Source of the DNA: Bacteroidales bacterium
Lineage (GTDB): Bacteria > Bacteroidota > Bacteroidia > Bacteroidales > Tenuifilaceae
Reading direction: 5' to 3'
Assembly (NCBI GenBank): GCA_020636845.1
Contig: JACJXD010000001.1
Span: forward strand, 310,001 to 374,000
Length of the DNA stretch: 64,000 bases
Shown: in pieces, positions 8,651 through 16,931 of the stretch
Position numbering within the stretch: the stretch's first letter is position 1
Layout: the number at the start of each line of letters is the position of its first letter
Notes under the pieces: model-generated
Told to the model about the DNA's origin: nothing
Database searches by the model: none
The model's input: only the letters and a program-made list of their open reading frames with translations
Translations under genes and position numbers: made by a program

Positions 8651-10141
8651 TTAAAATAGCGGACTAATTAATCTGGCAAAGGCTTCCTTATAACTATTTT
8701 TTAACGAACGTTTTCGCCATGTTTCTAATGTAACTTGATCGCTATTTTTAGTGAAGTCAAGATATAGTTTTTCTAACCGACTAGCAACGCTATCATCATA
8801 AATTATTGCCGCAACTTCAAAATTATCCTCAAAACTTCGAATATCCATATTGGCAGAGCCTACAGATGCAAAAGAACCATCGATTACCATTAACTTTGAA
8901 TGGTTAAATCCCGTTTTAAAAAGGTATATTTTTATACCAGCTTCTAGCAACTCCGTAACAAACGACATCGAACTCCAGTAAACGACAGTAGAATCGGAAT
9001 GTTGAGGAAGAATTATTCTAACATCCACTCCGCTTAACGCTGCTGTTTTTAAGGCGGTTAGTATGCTTTCGTTAGGAATAAAATATGGCGATGAGATGTA
9101 AATATAATTCGAAGCTCGCGTAATGGCATAAAAAAAGGCTTGCATTATCCCGGCCCAATCGGAATCCGGTCCACTAGTTATAATTTGAAGTGGCAGCAAA
9201 TTATCAACTTCAATTTTTTTAAAATATCTCTGCTTATCTTTTAAAACCTTACCTGTTACAAAATACCAATCTGCAAGAAAAATAACCTGCAAGGAATGAA
9301 CTGCCTCACCATGAAAGCGCAGCATTATATCGAACCATTTTCCTAACTTTCTATCTCCTTCTATATACCTGTCAGCAATGTTCATTCCGCCCATAAAAGC
9401 CACTTTCCCGTCAATCACAACTATTTTTCGATGGTTTCTGTAGTTAACTTTGCTTGTAAGCAACGGAAATTTAACTTCCATAAAAGGGCCTATTTCAACA
9501 CCCGCATTTCTTAATTCCTTGATGTAACTCTTAGGTAGATGCCAACTACCCACATCATCGAAAATAACCCGAACAGTTACGCCTTCCTTTGCCTTTGTTA
9601 TTAAAATATTTTTTATCCTGTTACCTATATTATCATTATTTATAATGTAAAATTCTATATGGATACTATCCTTTGCTGCATATAACTCTTCGATAATTGC
9701 CTCGAATGCGAATTCACCTTCATGGTATATTTCAATATCATTATTTTCTGTCAATAAGGCTTTACTATTATTTTGTAACAAGGTTATATTATGGTGATAC
9801 TTATGAAGTTTTTCATTAATAACCTTATTCGTTTTAAATCGTCCAACTCGTAAATGGTCCAAATATTTTATTTGCTCTAAGTCTTGAATTTCCTTTCGAC
9901 TAAATATTTTTTGTTTCCTGTATGTTTGTCCAAAAAATATATATAGTACCAAACCGAATACGGGAAGTACAATTAAAAGTAACACCCATGTAGAAGTTTT
10001 TGCAGGATCCCGTTTTTCATGAATTATCATGGCTGCTGTTGACAAAATCGTAAACACATAAATTGCCACTAAAATCCAAGAAAAATGGCTAGCCAAACTA
10101 CTCCAAAAATCATTTAGCATAATGCAAACTTTATTATACAA
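8651..10141 (-). CDS. cls: cardiolipin synthase (phospholipase D superfamily)
   Basis: 496 residues (489 if the start is the in-frame ATG at 10120, MLNDFW). Two N-terminal membrane helices (about 17-38 and 48-70, PLDc_N type) are followed by two HxKx4D catalytic motifs: NHRKIVVIDGK with GGMNIADRY (about 233) and NHSKLMVIDGS with GSANMDIRSFEDNFE (about 410). The length and two-helix anchor match bacterial Cls, which joins two phosphatidylglycerol molecules into cardiolipin at the inner membrane. Its promoter region overlaps the terminator of the SDR gene upstream. Confidence 0.92.
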   Translation of the reverse strand: MYNKVCIMLNDFWSSLASHFSWILVAIYVFTILSTAAMIIHEKRDPAKTSTWVLLLIVLPVFGLVLYIFFGQTYRKQKIFSRKEIQDLEQIKYLDHLRVGRFKTNKVINEKLHKYHHNITLLQNNSKALLTENNDIEIYHEGEFAFEAIIEELYAAKDSIHIEFYIINNDNIGNRIKNILITKAKEGVTVRVIFDDVGSWHLPKSYIKELRNAGVEIGPFMEVKFPLLTSKVNYRNHRKIVVIDGKVAFMGGMNIADRYIEGDRKLGKWFDIMLRFHGEAVHSLQVIFLADWYFVTGKVLKDKQRYFKKIEVDNLLPLQIITSGPDSDWAGIMQAFFYAITRASNYIYISSPYFIPNESILTALKTAALSGVDVRIILPQHSDSTVVYWSSMSFVTELLEAGIKIYLFKTGFNHSKLMVIDGSFASVGSANMDIRSFEDNFEVAAIIYDDSVASRLEKLYLDFTKNSDQVTLETWRKRSLKNSYKEAFARLISPLF

Positions 10142-10146
10142 TAATA

Positions 10147-10172
10147 CAAAAAAATGCTCCTACAAGGAGCAT
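10147..10172 (-). terminator. terminator of the SDR gene
   Basis: ATGCTCCT-ACA-AGGAGCAT hairpin with a T run on the minus strand, directly after the stop at 10174. Confidence 0.75.
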
Positions 10173-10173
10173 C

Positions 10174-11001
10174 CTACTTAAATGGAGAATTTGGCTCTCT
10201 GGCCATGAAACCATAAAGTATTCTATCAATTGTTTTAGGAATAAATCGTTGGGCAAGAATAGAAAGTTTACCTTCAAATGTCATTATTATATTCCTCCGT
10301 TTCAGAATAATTCCATTTGCAATTTTTTTAGCTACTTTTTCAGGAGTCATCATTTTTTTCTCATCCCTAGGAGAAATTCCTTGCGGTTCTCCCGTTGCGG
10401 TTAGCGCAGATAACCTTACATTGGTTGCTGTAAACCCCGGTGCAGCAATCATTACATGTACGCCCTTTTTAAGATTTTCTATTCGGATTGTTTCTAAAAA
10501 ACCCTGAAGGGCAAATTTCGATGCCGAATATCCGGATCTTCCGGGCAAACCATGAAATCCGGCAATAGAACTAACGCCCACTATCGAACCCTTACTTTTT
10601 AAAATGTACGGCATTGCAAACTTTGTGCAATAAAGCGCTCCAAAAAAATTTACTTCCATTAATCGACGAATAACTTTTAAATCAACATCCTTGAATAATG
10701 CCCGCATAGAAACTCCTGCATTATTTATAAGAATATCTATCCGACCAAAAGCCTTTATGGCTTCGTCTATCAAGTTTTTACAATCGTCGATATTGGTCAC
10801 ATCAACTTTTACAGCAATTGCATTTGTCCCATACGATTTTAAATCCAACACAATGCTATTTAACTCATCTATATTTCTGGAAGCTAAAACTACACTTGCG
10901 CCTCTTTTGGCAAATTCGTAACCACAAGCCTTGCCAATTCCCGAAGACGCTCCAGTTATAATAACAACCTTATTGTCAAACCTATAATTCCGAAATAACA
11001 T
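10174..11001 (-). CDS. short-chain dehydrogenase/reductase
   Basis: 275 residues, classical SDR. NAD(P) loop TGASSGIGKA (about 17-26), NNAG (about 92), catalytic Ser in GVSSIAG, and YSASK (about 158). The Arg after the second strand (ASRN) suggests NADPH preference. The C-terminal 70 residues carry a basic, hydrophobic tail (KLSILAQRFIPKTIDRILYGF) like SDRs linked to lipid metabolism. The substrate cannot be told. It is monocistronic, with its own terminator. Confidence 0.85.
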   Translation of the reverse strand: MLFRNYRFDNKVVIITGASSGIGKACGYEFAKRGASVVLASRNIDELNSIVLDLKSYGTNAIAVKVDVTNIDDCKNLIDEAIKAFGRIDILINNAGVSMRALFKDVDLKVIRRLMEVNFFGALYCTKFAMPYILKSKGSIVGVSSIAGFHGLPGRSGYSASKFALQGFLETIRIENLKKGVHVMIAAPGFTATNVRLSALTATGEPQGISPRDEKKMMTPEKVAKKIANGIILKRRNIIMTFEGKLSILAQRFIPKTIDRILYGFMAREPNSPFK

Positions 11002-11277
11002 AGACTTATTTATTTGTTAAACAAATCTAAAAAATAATAAGCCAAAAACATGAGCAAATACGTTAAAAAACGACAATTGGTACTTATCGGACAAAAGTTT
11101 CTACATAAATAGAAAAATTTTAATACTACAACTATTTCTTAATAAGAAATATGTAAAGAAAGCCTGAGTTACATTCGATTTTTTACCACATTTTATTTTG
11201 GAATGTAAACTTTTTGTTTGTACTTTTGCGGAGCAAAAAAGGAAAGGCAATACGCCAAATTTGTTAATTGAAATAAT
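11002..11277 (+). other. 276-base non-coding stretch with the tRNA promoter
   Basis: No open frame or repeat of note. The last 80 bases carry the tRNA-Lys promoter and a precursor leader of about 45 bases. Confidence 0.5.
11197..11228 (+). promoter_or_regulatory. complete Bacteroidota promoter for tRNA-Lys
   Basis: -33 element TTTG (11197-11200), a 20-base spacer, then the -7 element TACTTTTG (11221-11228). This is the best full match to TTTG-N19/20-TAnnTTTG in the window. Confidence 0.75.
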
Positions 11278-11350
11278 GATTCAGTAGCTCAGCTGGTAGA
11301 GCACATCCCTTTTAAGGATGGGGTCCTGGGTTCGAGCCCCAGCTGGATCA
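11278..11350 (+). tRNA. tRNA-Lys (anticodon UUU)
   Basis: The full cloverleaf folds by eye: acceptor GATTCAG/CTGGATC (one T-G wobble), D stem GCTC/GAGC with loop AGCTGGTA, anticodon stem CATCC/GGATG with loop CTTTTAA (anticodon TTT), T stem CTGGG/CCCAG with loop TTCGAGC, discriminator A. The 3' CCA is not encoded. Confidence 0.97.
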
Positions 11351-11355
11351 CAAAA

Positions 11356-11387
11356 AGTCCGATAGTATTTACTGTCGGACTTTTTTA
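11356..11387 (+). terminator. terminator of tRNA-Lys
   Basis: AGTCCGATAG / CTGTCGGACT, a 10-bp stem (one G-T pair) with loop TATTTA, then six T. Confidence 0.9.
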
Positions 11388-11411
11388 TTTGTATAATTAA
11401 TCGGCTAAAAT

Positions 11412-11439
11412 AAAAAAGCCTTGTCTCCAAGGCTTTTTT
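11412..11439 (-). terminator. terminator of the alpha-glucan gene cluster
   Basis: AAAAAAGCCTTG-TCTC-CAAGGCTTTTTT, a 12-bp perfect stem 17 bases past the stop of the GH13 lipoprotein. The symmetric T tracts could serve either strand. Confidence 0.85.
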
Positions 11440-11456
11440 ATAAGTGAAATCAATGC

Positions 11457-13838
11457 TTATTTGTTAGTAACTAATATCTCAAATGAGTTAGGCTGAACTG
11501 TTACACTAAGATCTTGATCCTGATAAGAAAACTTCGATCCAAATTGTGAATACAACTTACTATCTTTTACATAATCAGGAAGGTTTACATTCAATATTTT
11601 CTCTTCGTTCGACTTATTAAATACTACTACAACAACATTGTCCAAATACTTTCGAAGATAACAGTAAATACTATCATTTGCGGTAAGTGTTACAAAGTTA
11701 CCATACACAAGCGCGAGATTATCCCTTCGAAGGTTAACCAACTTTGTTACTGTATTTAATGTTTTTTGCTCCGCATGATTTAGACCAGAAAATTTCATCA
11801 TTCTTCTATTATCCGGATCGTTTCCACCCGGCATTCCAAATTCATCACCGTAATAAATGGTAGGAACTCCCGGTATAGTCATATTGAAAGCGTTCAACAT
11901 ACAAAGTTTACCGTAAGCAGTAGAATCACCAACGCCTATATCTCGCGTCCAACCAGCAACCTTTGCATCCTCATCGAAACGCAACGCGCCCCCTGCATAG
12001 GATATAAAACGCGCCCTATCCTGATTTCCACTTATGTACCCCATAAGGTTAATCCAGCCATAGTAGTTAAAAGTTTCGTGCAACGAAGCATCAAGTTGTG
12101 CAAAAGAATAATCGGGACGAGCAAATGCAGCAACAGAAGCATCGTAAACGTTAAAATCAAACTGAGAATCGAGCATTCCGCTTCCTATATAACTTGCTAT
12201 TAATTCCCGACTTCCATAAGTTTCACCAATCTGAAAAATTGATTTTCCCGGAAGGTTAAGTTTGATTTTTTGAGTAAGCCTACGCCAAAAATTTTCGTGA
12301 ATATGCTTAGTTGCATCATGACGAAAACCATCCAATTCGAAATGTGTAACCCAATATAGCGCAGAATCTGTCATGGGTTCGTAAACCTCCGGTCTTTCCA
12401 AATCTAATGTGGGTAGGAAAACATCAAACCAAGTAGTCAACCTATGATCGTCCCATCGTTCAGTATTTAAAGTTCCATCGGGTAAATACAACGATGTAGC
12501 CCAGTCGGGATGCTCTTTATAAAGCGGATGCTGTATATGCACATGATTAGCCACGTAATCGAGAATAACATTTATGTTTCTTTTATGTGCTTCGGTAAGC
12601 AAATCGGTAAAAATGGAATCATTTCCGAACCTAAAATCAATTTTGGTAGAAGATATTGGCCAATAACCATGATAACCCGAAAATTTTGTTCTTGGATTGG
12701 GAAATAACCCCCACGCACCAAGCGGATTCTGTACAATTGGAGATAGCCATATAGTACTGATTCCTAGTTTACTAAAATATCCATCCTTAATTTTTTGTGT
12801 AACTCCTTCCAAATCACCGCCATAGTAATTAGCCTTAGGCAATACTTCAGGATCGTTTACCTTATAGTCGTTTTTTAAGTCTCCGTTATTAAAACGATCG
12901 ACCATTAAAAAGTACATTACCTGTGTATTTTTATCGCTACGTTTTAACTGTGAGGAACTGCTAACAGGTTTATTACCTTCCAACGGAATTAAGAGGTTAT
13001 TTGATTCGCCATTCTTATTATAGCCCCAAACTCTCATGTACGAGCGTTCTAATCTTTTAGCATTTTGTGGAATGGAAATGGTTATTGAATTACCTTCAAC
13101 TTTAACAAATTGACTGGTTAGCAAATAGTTTTGCCACAGCGCAATAACATTGTCAATATGTCCTATAACTTTAATATTTACAGTATTCCCGTTTGCAGCA
13201 TTAACAACCAATTGCGGAATAGAATCCGGGTTATTATTTCCCACTTGAAGCACTGAATTAAAACCGCCTATTCCATTTTCTTCTTTAACCGGATTTGCAG
13301 GATCGAGTATCCACTTTCCATCAACAACTACCTGATATTGATACTTTCCAGGATTAAGTAAAAGTTTTGTGGAATAGTTCTTCCCATTAAAACTTAAATT
13401 TGTGGCGGAAGGATTCCAATCGTTAATTTGTCCGGCCAACTGAACCATTTTAACCTTCTTTCCTTCAGGATTATAAGTAAATGTAATGGGTAATTTGCGA
13501 CTTTTACGAACCACAAGGTCGTAACGGCTGCCTCTAGCCCAAACACCAAGGATTGATAAAGCAGGTATTGAATCGGATTTTACAACCAACGTTAGCGCGG
13601 TTTTATCACTGCTAATACCATATGTAAATGGGGGCATTACACTAACAGAATCAATCACTTCCGGTTTTGGAAAATAGTCGGTTAAACATACCGTAGTGCT
13701 ATCGCCTTTTAACTGTACAACCGTGAGAAGATTATGAACAACCGGTTCCTCTGGCACATTATCAAGTTTAACCTCATTCTGACACGAGAGTATAACAACC
13801 GTAAGTGCCGCAAAAAATATGTATTTGTACTTATTCAT
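11457..13838 (-). CDS. GH13 alpha-amylase family lipoprotein with starch-binding module
   Basis: 793 residues. A type II signal peptide (FFAALTVVILSC, lipobox LSC, Cys about 19) puts it on the cell envelope. About residues 105-200 form a CBM48/AMPK-like glucan-binding module (VQLAGQINDWNP, PGKYQYQVVVDGKW). The GH13 barrel starts near 305 (FLMVDRFNNGD). Visible sites are DYVANHVH, nucleophile Asp in GFRHDATKH (about 506) and acid/base Glu in IGETYGS (about 539). The third conserved motif reads SGNQD, not NHD, so the usual His is Gln. It hydrolyses starch or maltodextrin at the surface or in the periplasm and follows the SusA-like gene by 22 bases. Confidence 0.88.
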   Translation of the reverse strand: MNKYKYIFFAALTVVILSCQNEVKLDNVPEEPVVHNLLTVVQLKGDSTTVCLTDYFPKPEVIDSVSVMPPFTYGISSDKTALTLVVKSDSIPALSILGVWARGSRYDLVVRKSRKLPITFTYNPEGKKVKMVQLAGQINDWNPSATNLSFNGKNYSTKLLLNPGKYQYQVVVDGKWILDPANPVKEENGIGGFNSVLQVGNNNPDSIPQLVVNAANGNTVNIKVIGHIDNVIALWQNYLLTSQFVKVEGNSITISIPQNAKRLERSYMRVWGYNKNGESNNLLIPLEGNKPVSSSSQLKRSDKNTQVMYFLMVDRFNNGDLKNDYKVNDPEVLPKANYYGGDLEGVTQKIKDGYFSKLGISTIWLSPIVQNPLGAWGLFPNPRTKFSGYHGYWPISSTKIDFRFGNDSIFTDLLTEAHKRNINVILDYVANHVHIQHPLYKEHPDWATSLYLPDGTLNTERWDDHRLTTWFDVFLPTLDLERPEVYEPMTDSALYWVTHFELDGFRHDATKHIHENFWRRLTQKIKLNLPGKSIFQIGETYGSRELIASYIGSGMLDSQFDFNVYDASVAAFARPDYSFAQLDASLHETFNYYGWINLMGYISGNQDRARFISYAGGALRFDEDAKVAGWTRDIGVGDSTAYGKLCMLNAFNMTIPGVPTIYYGDEFGMPGGNDPDNRRMMKFSGLNHAEQKTLNTVTKLVNLRRDNLALVYGNFVTLTANDSIYCYLRKYLDNVVVVVFNKSNEEKILNVNLPDYVKDSKLYSQFGSKFSYQDQDLSVTVQPNSFEILVTNK

Positions 13839-13860
13839 ATCGAATTACTTTTATTGTAAA

Positions 13861-15708
13861 CTACTTAAGCTCTATTATCATTGCCGACCTTGGAGAAACT
13901 TGTATCTTAGATAAGTCATTTAACGTTTTACTTGTAATAATCTCATAACCAATGTTTTTCCCATTCAATATTTCATTAAAGCGTTTTGTATCCAACACCT
14001 TAGGCTGATAGCCATTATTTAAAATTACCATTATGGTTTGCTCTGCATTTTGCCGAAAATAAACGTAGATTCCATTTTCAGGAATGAACTGAACTAACTT
14101 TCCATTATGTACTGCCGTGGCTGTTTTTCGCCAATTAAGAATGGTGGAAAGGTAATCCCAAATTTCGTTCTGACGCTTATTCCTACCATCTTTGGTGAAT
14201 GCAGATATACTATCGGACGACCATCCTCCGGGGAAATCCCTACGAATATCGCCATGCCCCTTTGCATCGTCGCCCGGCAACAACACTTCAGTTCCATAGT
14301 AAATTTGAGGTATTCCCCTTGTAGTAAGCAAAAAGGCCATTGCCAGTTTTAACCGACCAAGCGCTTTTGAAGAATCCCGTTGGAAACGTCCGTTATCATG
14401 ATTTTCTGCAAAAATGAAAAGTTTATCGGAATTTGGGTAAACAAAATCGTGAGCCAGAATTTCGTACAGCCTTGCTAACCCTGTATCCCATCCGTCTTTC
14501 TCGTCGAATGCCTTTTGAATGGCAAACATAAGAGGAAAATCCATAACGATTTCGAGATTCGAGTTGAAGCCATCAGGATTACGCGCATCCTTTTGCCAGT
14601 ATGCAACCCACGATGGATAATTCAACCATGTTTCTCCTACTATACTAAAATTAGGATACTCATTTTTTACCTCGGCACACCACCTAGACATAAAATTTTT
14701 ATCGCAATATGGATAAGTATCCATGCGTATTCCGTCCAAATCGGCATATTCAATCCACCAAATACTATTTTGGATTAAGTAGTTTGCCACAAACGGATTT
14801 TTCTGATTTATATCAGGCATGTGCTTATCGAACCAACCGTTATCCATCAAATTTTTATCGTACTCTGAAGCATGAGGATCGAAAACTGTTGGTATGCGAT
14901 AGTTTGTTCTAATAAAATCGGGATAAAAATTAAACCAATCCTGAGTTGGAACATCTTTCATCCACCAATGTTCGCTACCGCAATGGTTAAAAATCATGTC
15001 CTTAACTACCTTTAAACTATCGACATGAGCCTTTTCTACAAAATTGCAATATAACTCGTTACTTCCTAAACGAGGATCAACCTTATAAAAATCGGTTATG
15101 GCGTAGCCATGGTACGATGCGGAAGGTTCGTTGTTTTCTAAAACAGGATTCAACCATAAAGCAGTTGCTCCTAAACTTTTAACGTAATCAAGATGATTTA
15201 TAACGCCTTGAATATCGCCACCATGACGACCGTAAGGATCTTTCCTGTTTAACTTATCAACATAACCTTTCACATTATCATTCTCAGGATCACCGTTCGA
15301 AAATCTATCGGGAAGAATCAAGTAAATTACATCCGAATTGTCGAATCCTTTCCTATCGGCAGAACCAATTTTTCGTTGCTTTAATTCATACTCAATACCA
15401 ACAGATTTGCCTTTTTTGAAGTTGAACTCAATGTTAAACTTCTCCGGTTTAGCGTCTTTGTCTATCAACAAGTTAACAAATAGATAATTAGAATTTTTAA
15501 CCTGCTGAACACTTTTAACGGTCACCCCTTTTGCATTAATAGTTACTGTTGCTTCGGAAATATCTTTTCCATGCACCAATAACTGTAGATTAGAATTTTT
15601 CATTCCAACCCACCAAAATGGAGGTTCAACCCGTTCGATTTGTTGTGATTTTACATTCATAATAGTCGCTATTAACAGCAAACTGACAATGAATAAACGT
15701 TTTAGCAT
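13861..15708 (-). CDS. susA: SusA-like neopullulanase/cyclomaltodextrinase (GH13), periplasmic
   Basis: 615 residues with a Sec signal peptide (LFIVSLLLIATIMNVKS-Q). About residues 22-115 form the cyclomaltodextrinase N-terminal beta domain (IERVEPPFWWVGMKNSNLQL) seen in Bacteroides SusA. The GH13 barrel follows: LPDRFSNGDPEND (about 131), YGRHGGDIQGV, NHCGSEHWW, nucleophile in DGIRMDTYPY (about 329), acid in VGETWLNYP (about 358) and ENHDNGRF (about 436). A C-terminal beta domain ends at the stop. It cuts maltodextrins into short oligosaccharides for the GH65 enzyme upstream. The susA name is by architecture; no SusC/D/R is present here. Confidence 0.85.
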   Translation of the reverse strand: MLKRLFIVSLLLIATIMNVKSQQIERVEPPFWWVGMKNSNLQLLVHGKDISEATVTINAKGVTVKSVQQVKNSNYLFVNLLIDKDAKPEKFNIEFNFKKGKSVGIEYELKQRKIGSADRKGFDNSDVIYLILPDRFSNGDPENDNVKGYVDKLNRKDPYGRHGGDIQGVINHLDYVKSLGATALWLNPVLENNEPSASYHGYAITDFYKVDPRLGSNELYCNFVEKAHVDSLKVVKDMIFNHCGSEHWWMKDVPTQDWFNFYPDFIRTNYRIPTVFDPHASEYDKNLMDNGWFDKHMPDINQKNPFVANYLIQNSIWWIEYADLDGIRMDTYPYCDKNFMSRWCAEVKNEYPNFSIVGETWLNYPSWVAYWQKDARNPDGFNSNLEIVMDFPLMFAIQKAFDEKDGWDTGLARLYEILAHDFVYPNSDKLFIFAENHDNGRFQRDSSKALGRLKLAMAFLLTTRGIPQIYYGTEVLLPGDDAKGHGDIRRDFPGGWSSDSISAFTKDGRNKRQNEIWDYLSTILNWRKTATAVHNGKLVQFIPENGIYVYFRQNAEQTIMVILNNGYQPKVLDTKRFNEILNGKNIGYEIITSKTLNDLSKIQVSPRSAMIIELK

Positions 15709-15720
15709 AGTTTGATATTT

Positions 15721-15760
15721 AAAAAAAATGGATCCACTCTAGAATGAGCAGACCCATTTT
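15721..15760 (-). terminator. imperfect hairpin with T run between fbaA and susA
   Basis: On the minus strand AAAATGG...CCATTTT with an internal CTC/GAG pairing, then a T run. It may stop or lower readthrough from fbaA into susA. Confidence 0.5.
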
Positions 15761-15804
15761 ATTATTGAATTTTAGTAATGAGGGTTACATTTCTCGAAAT
15801 CATT

Positions 15805-16875
15805 TTACCCTCGGTTAAGCGCATTTAAATCGGCAAAAGCCTCTTTTAGCCTAACAACAATAGATTCTTCGCCTTTGCGAAGCCATACGCGAGGATCGTA
15901 GTACTTTTTATTTGGAGCATCGTTTCCTTCCGGATTTCCAATTTGACCTTGAAGGTAAGCCTTCTTGCTTTCATAGTAATTCTTTATTCCATCCCAAAAA
16001 GCCCACTGCAAGTCGGTATCGATATTCATTTTAATAACACCATAACCTATAGCCTCTTTAATTTTTGCCTTTTCGGAACCGCTACCACCATGAAATACAA
16101 AGTTTACAGGTTTTTCACCAGTATTATACTTCTGCTTTATTAAATCTTGCGAGTTCTTAAGAATAATAGGATTTAAAACGACATTGCCCGGCTTATAAAC
16201 ACCATGTACATTGCCAAAAGAAGCCGCAATAGTAAAGTTAGGGCTAATTTTTAACAGCTCCGAATATGCGTAAGCAACATCTTCCGGTTGAGTATATAAC
16301 TTAGAACTGTCAACGCCAGTATTATCAACGCCATCTTCCTCGCCGCCGGTTACACCTAACTCTATTTCGAGAGTCATTCCCATTTTCGACATTCTTTCGA
16401 GGTAACGCTTGCAAATATCAATATTATCATGAAGCGGCTCTACCGATAAATCGAGCATGTGAGAGCTAAAAAGCGGCTTCCCTGTTTCTTTAAAATATTT
16501 TTCGCCAGCGTCTAGCAAGCCATCAATCCAAGGTAAAAGTTTTTTTGCAGCATGGTCGGTGTGTAATACTACCGGAACTCCATATGCCTCGGCTAGCAAA
16601 TGAACATGTTTAGCGCCACTAACCGCACCTAAAACACTGGCTCTTTGGCTATCGTTCGAAAGTGTTTTACCCGCCACAAACGAAGCACCACTATTCGAAA
16701 ATTGAATAATTACAGGCGAATTCACCTCACGAGCAGTTTCCAAAACCGCATTCATTGTGTTGGTTCCTGTAACATTTACTGCAGGAAGGGCAAACTGCTC
16801 CGACTTTGCATAAGCAAAAAGTTCACTTAACTCGCTACCTGTAATTACTCCTGGTTTAAAACGTTTCATTGTCAT
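15805..16875 (-). CDS. fbaA: class II fructose-1,6-bisphosphate aldolase
   Basis: About 356 residues from MTMKRFKPGV, near the 359 of E. coli FbaA. Zinc ligands and active-site motifs are visible: HTDHAAKK, the acidic loop GVTGGEEDGVDN, SFGNVHGVY, FHGGSGS and KMNIDTDLQWA. It splits fructose 1,6-bisphosphate in glycolysis or works in reverse. The start at 16875 is chosen because a -7 element ends 25 bases upstream; an upstream in-frame ATG at 16902 would overlap the -7 element. The gene sits inside the maltose unit with a promoter of its own. Confidence 0.95.
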   Translation of the reverse strand: MTMKRFKPGVITGSELSELFAYAKSEQFALPAVNVTGTNTMNAVLETAREVNSPVIIQFSNSGASFVAGKTLSNDSQRASVLGAVSGAKHVHLLAEAYGVPVVLHTDHAAKKLLPWIDGLLDAGEKYFKETGKPLFSSHMLDLSVEPLHDNIDICKRYLERMSKMGMTLEIELGVTGGEEDGVDNTGVDSSKLYTQPEDVAYAYSELLKISPNFTIAASFGNVHGVYKPGNVVLNPIILKNSQDLIKQKYNTGEKPVNFVFHGGSGSEKAKIKEAIGYGVIKMNIDTDLQWAFWDGIKNYYESKKAYLQGQIGNPEGNDAPNKKYYDPRVWLRKGEESIVVRLKEAFADLNALNRG

Positions 16876-16899
16876 AATTTGAATTTTAAAATCACCTTG

Positions 16900-16907
16900 C
16901 AAAGGTA
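16900..16907 (-). promoter_or_regulatory. -7 promoter element for fbaA
   Basis: TACCTTTG on the minus strand, 25 bases before the fbaA start. It also shows that the ATG at 16902 is not the start. Confidence 0.6.
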
Positions 16908-16931
16908 ATTATTTTTGCACCAAGACCCTTT

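Noticed and set aside
16876..16902. Upstream start for the aldolase
   Set aside because: The ATG overlaps the -7 element and the family starts at MTMKRFK or MKRFK.
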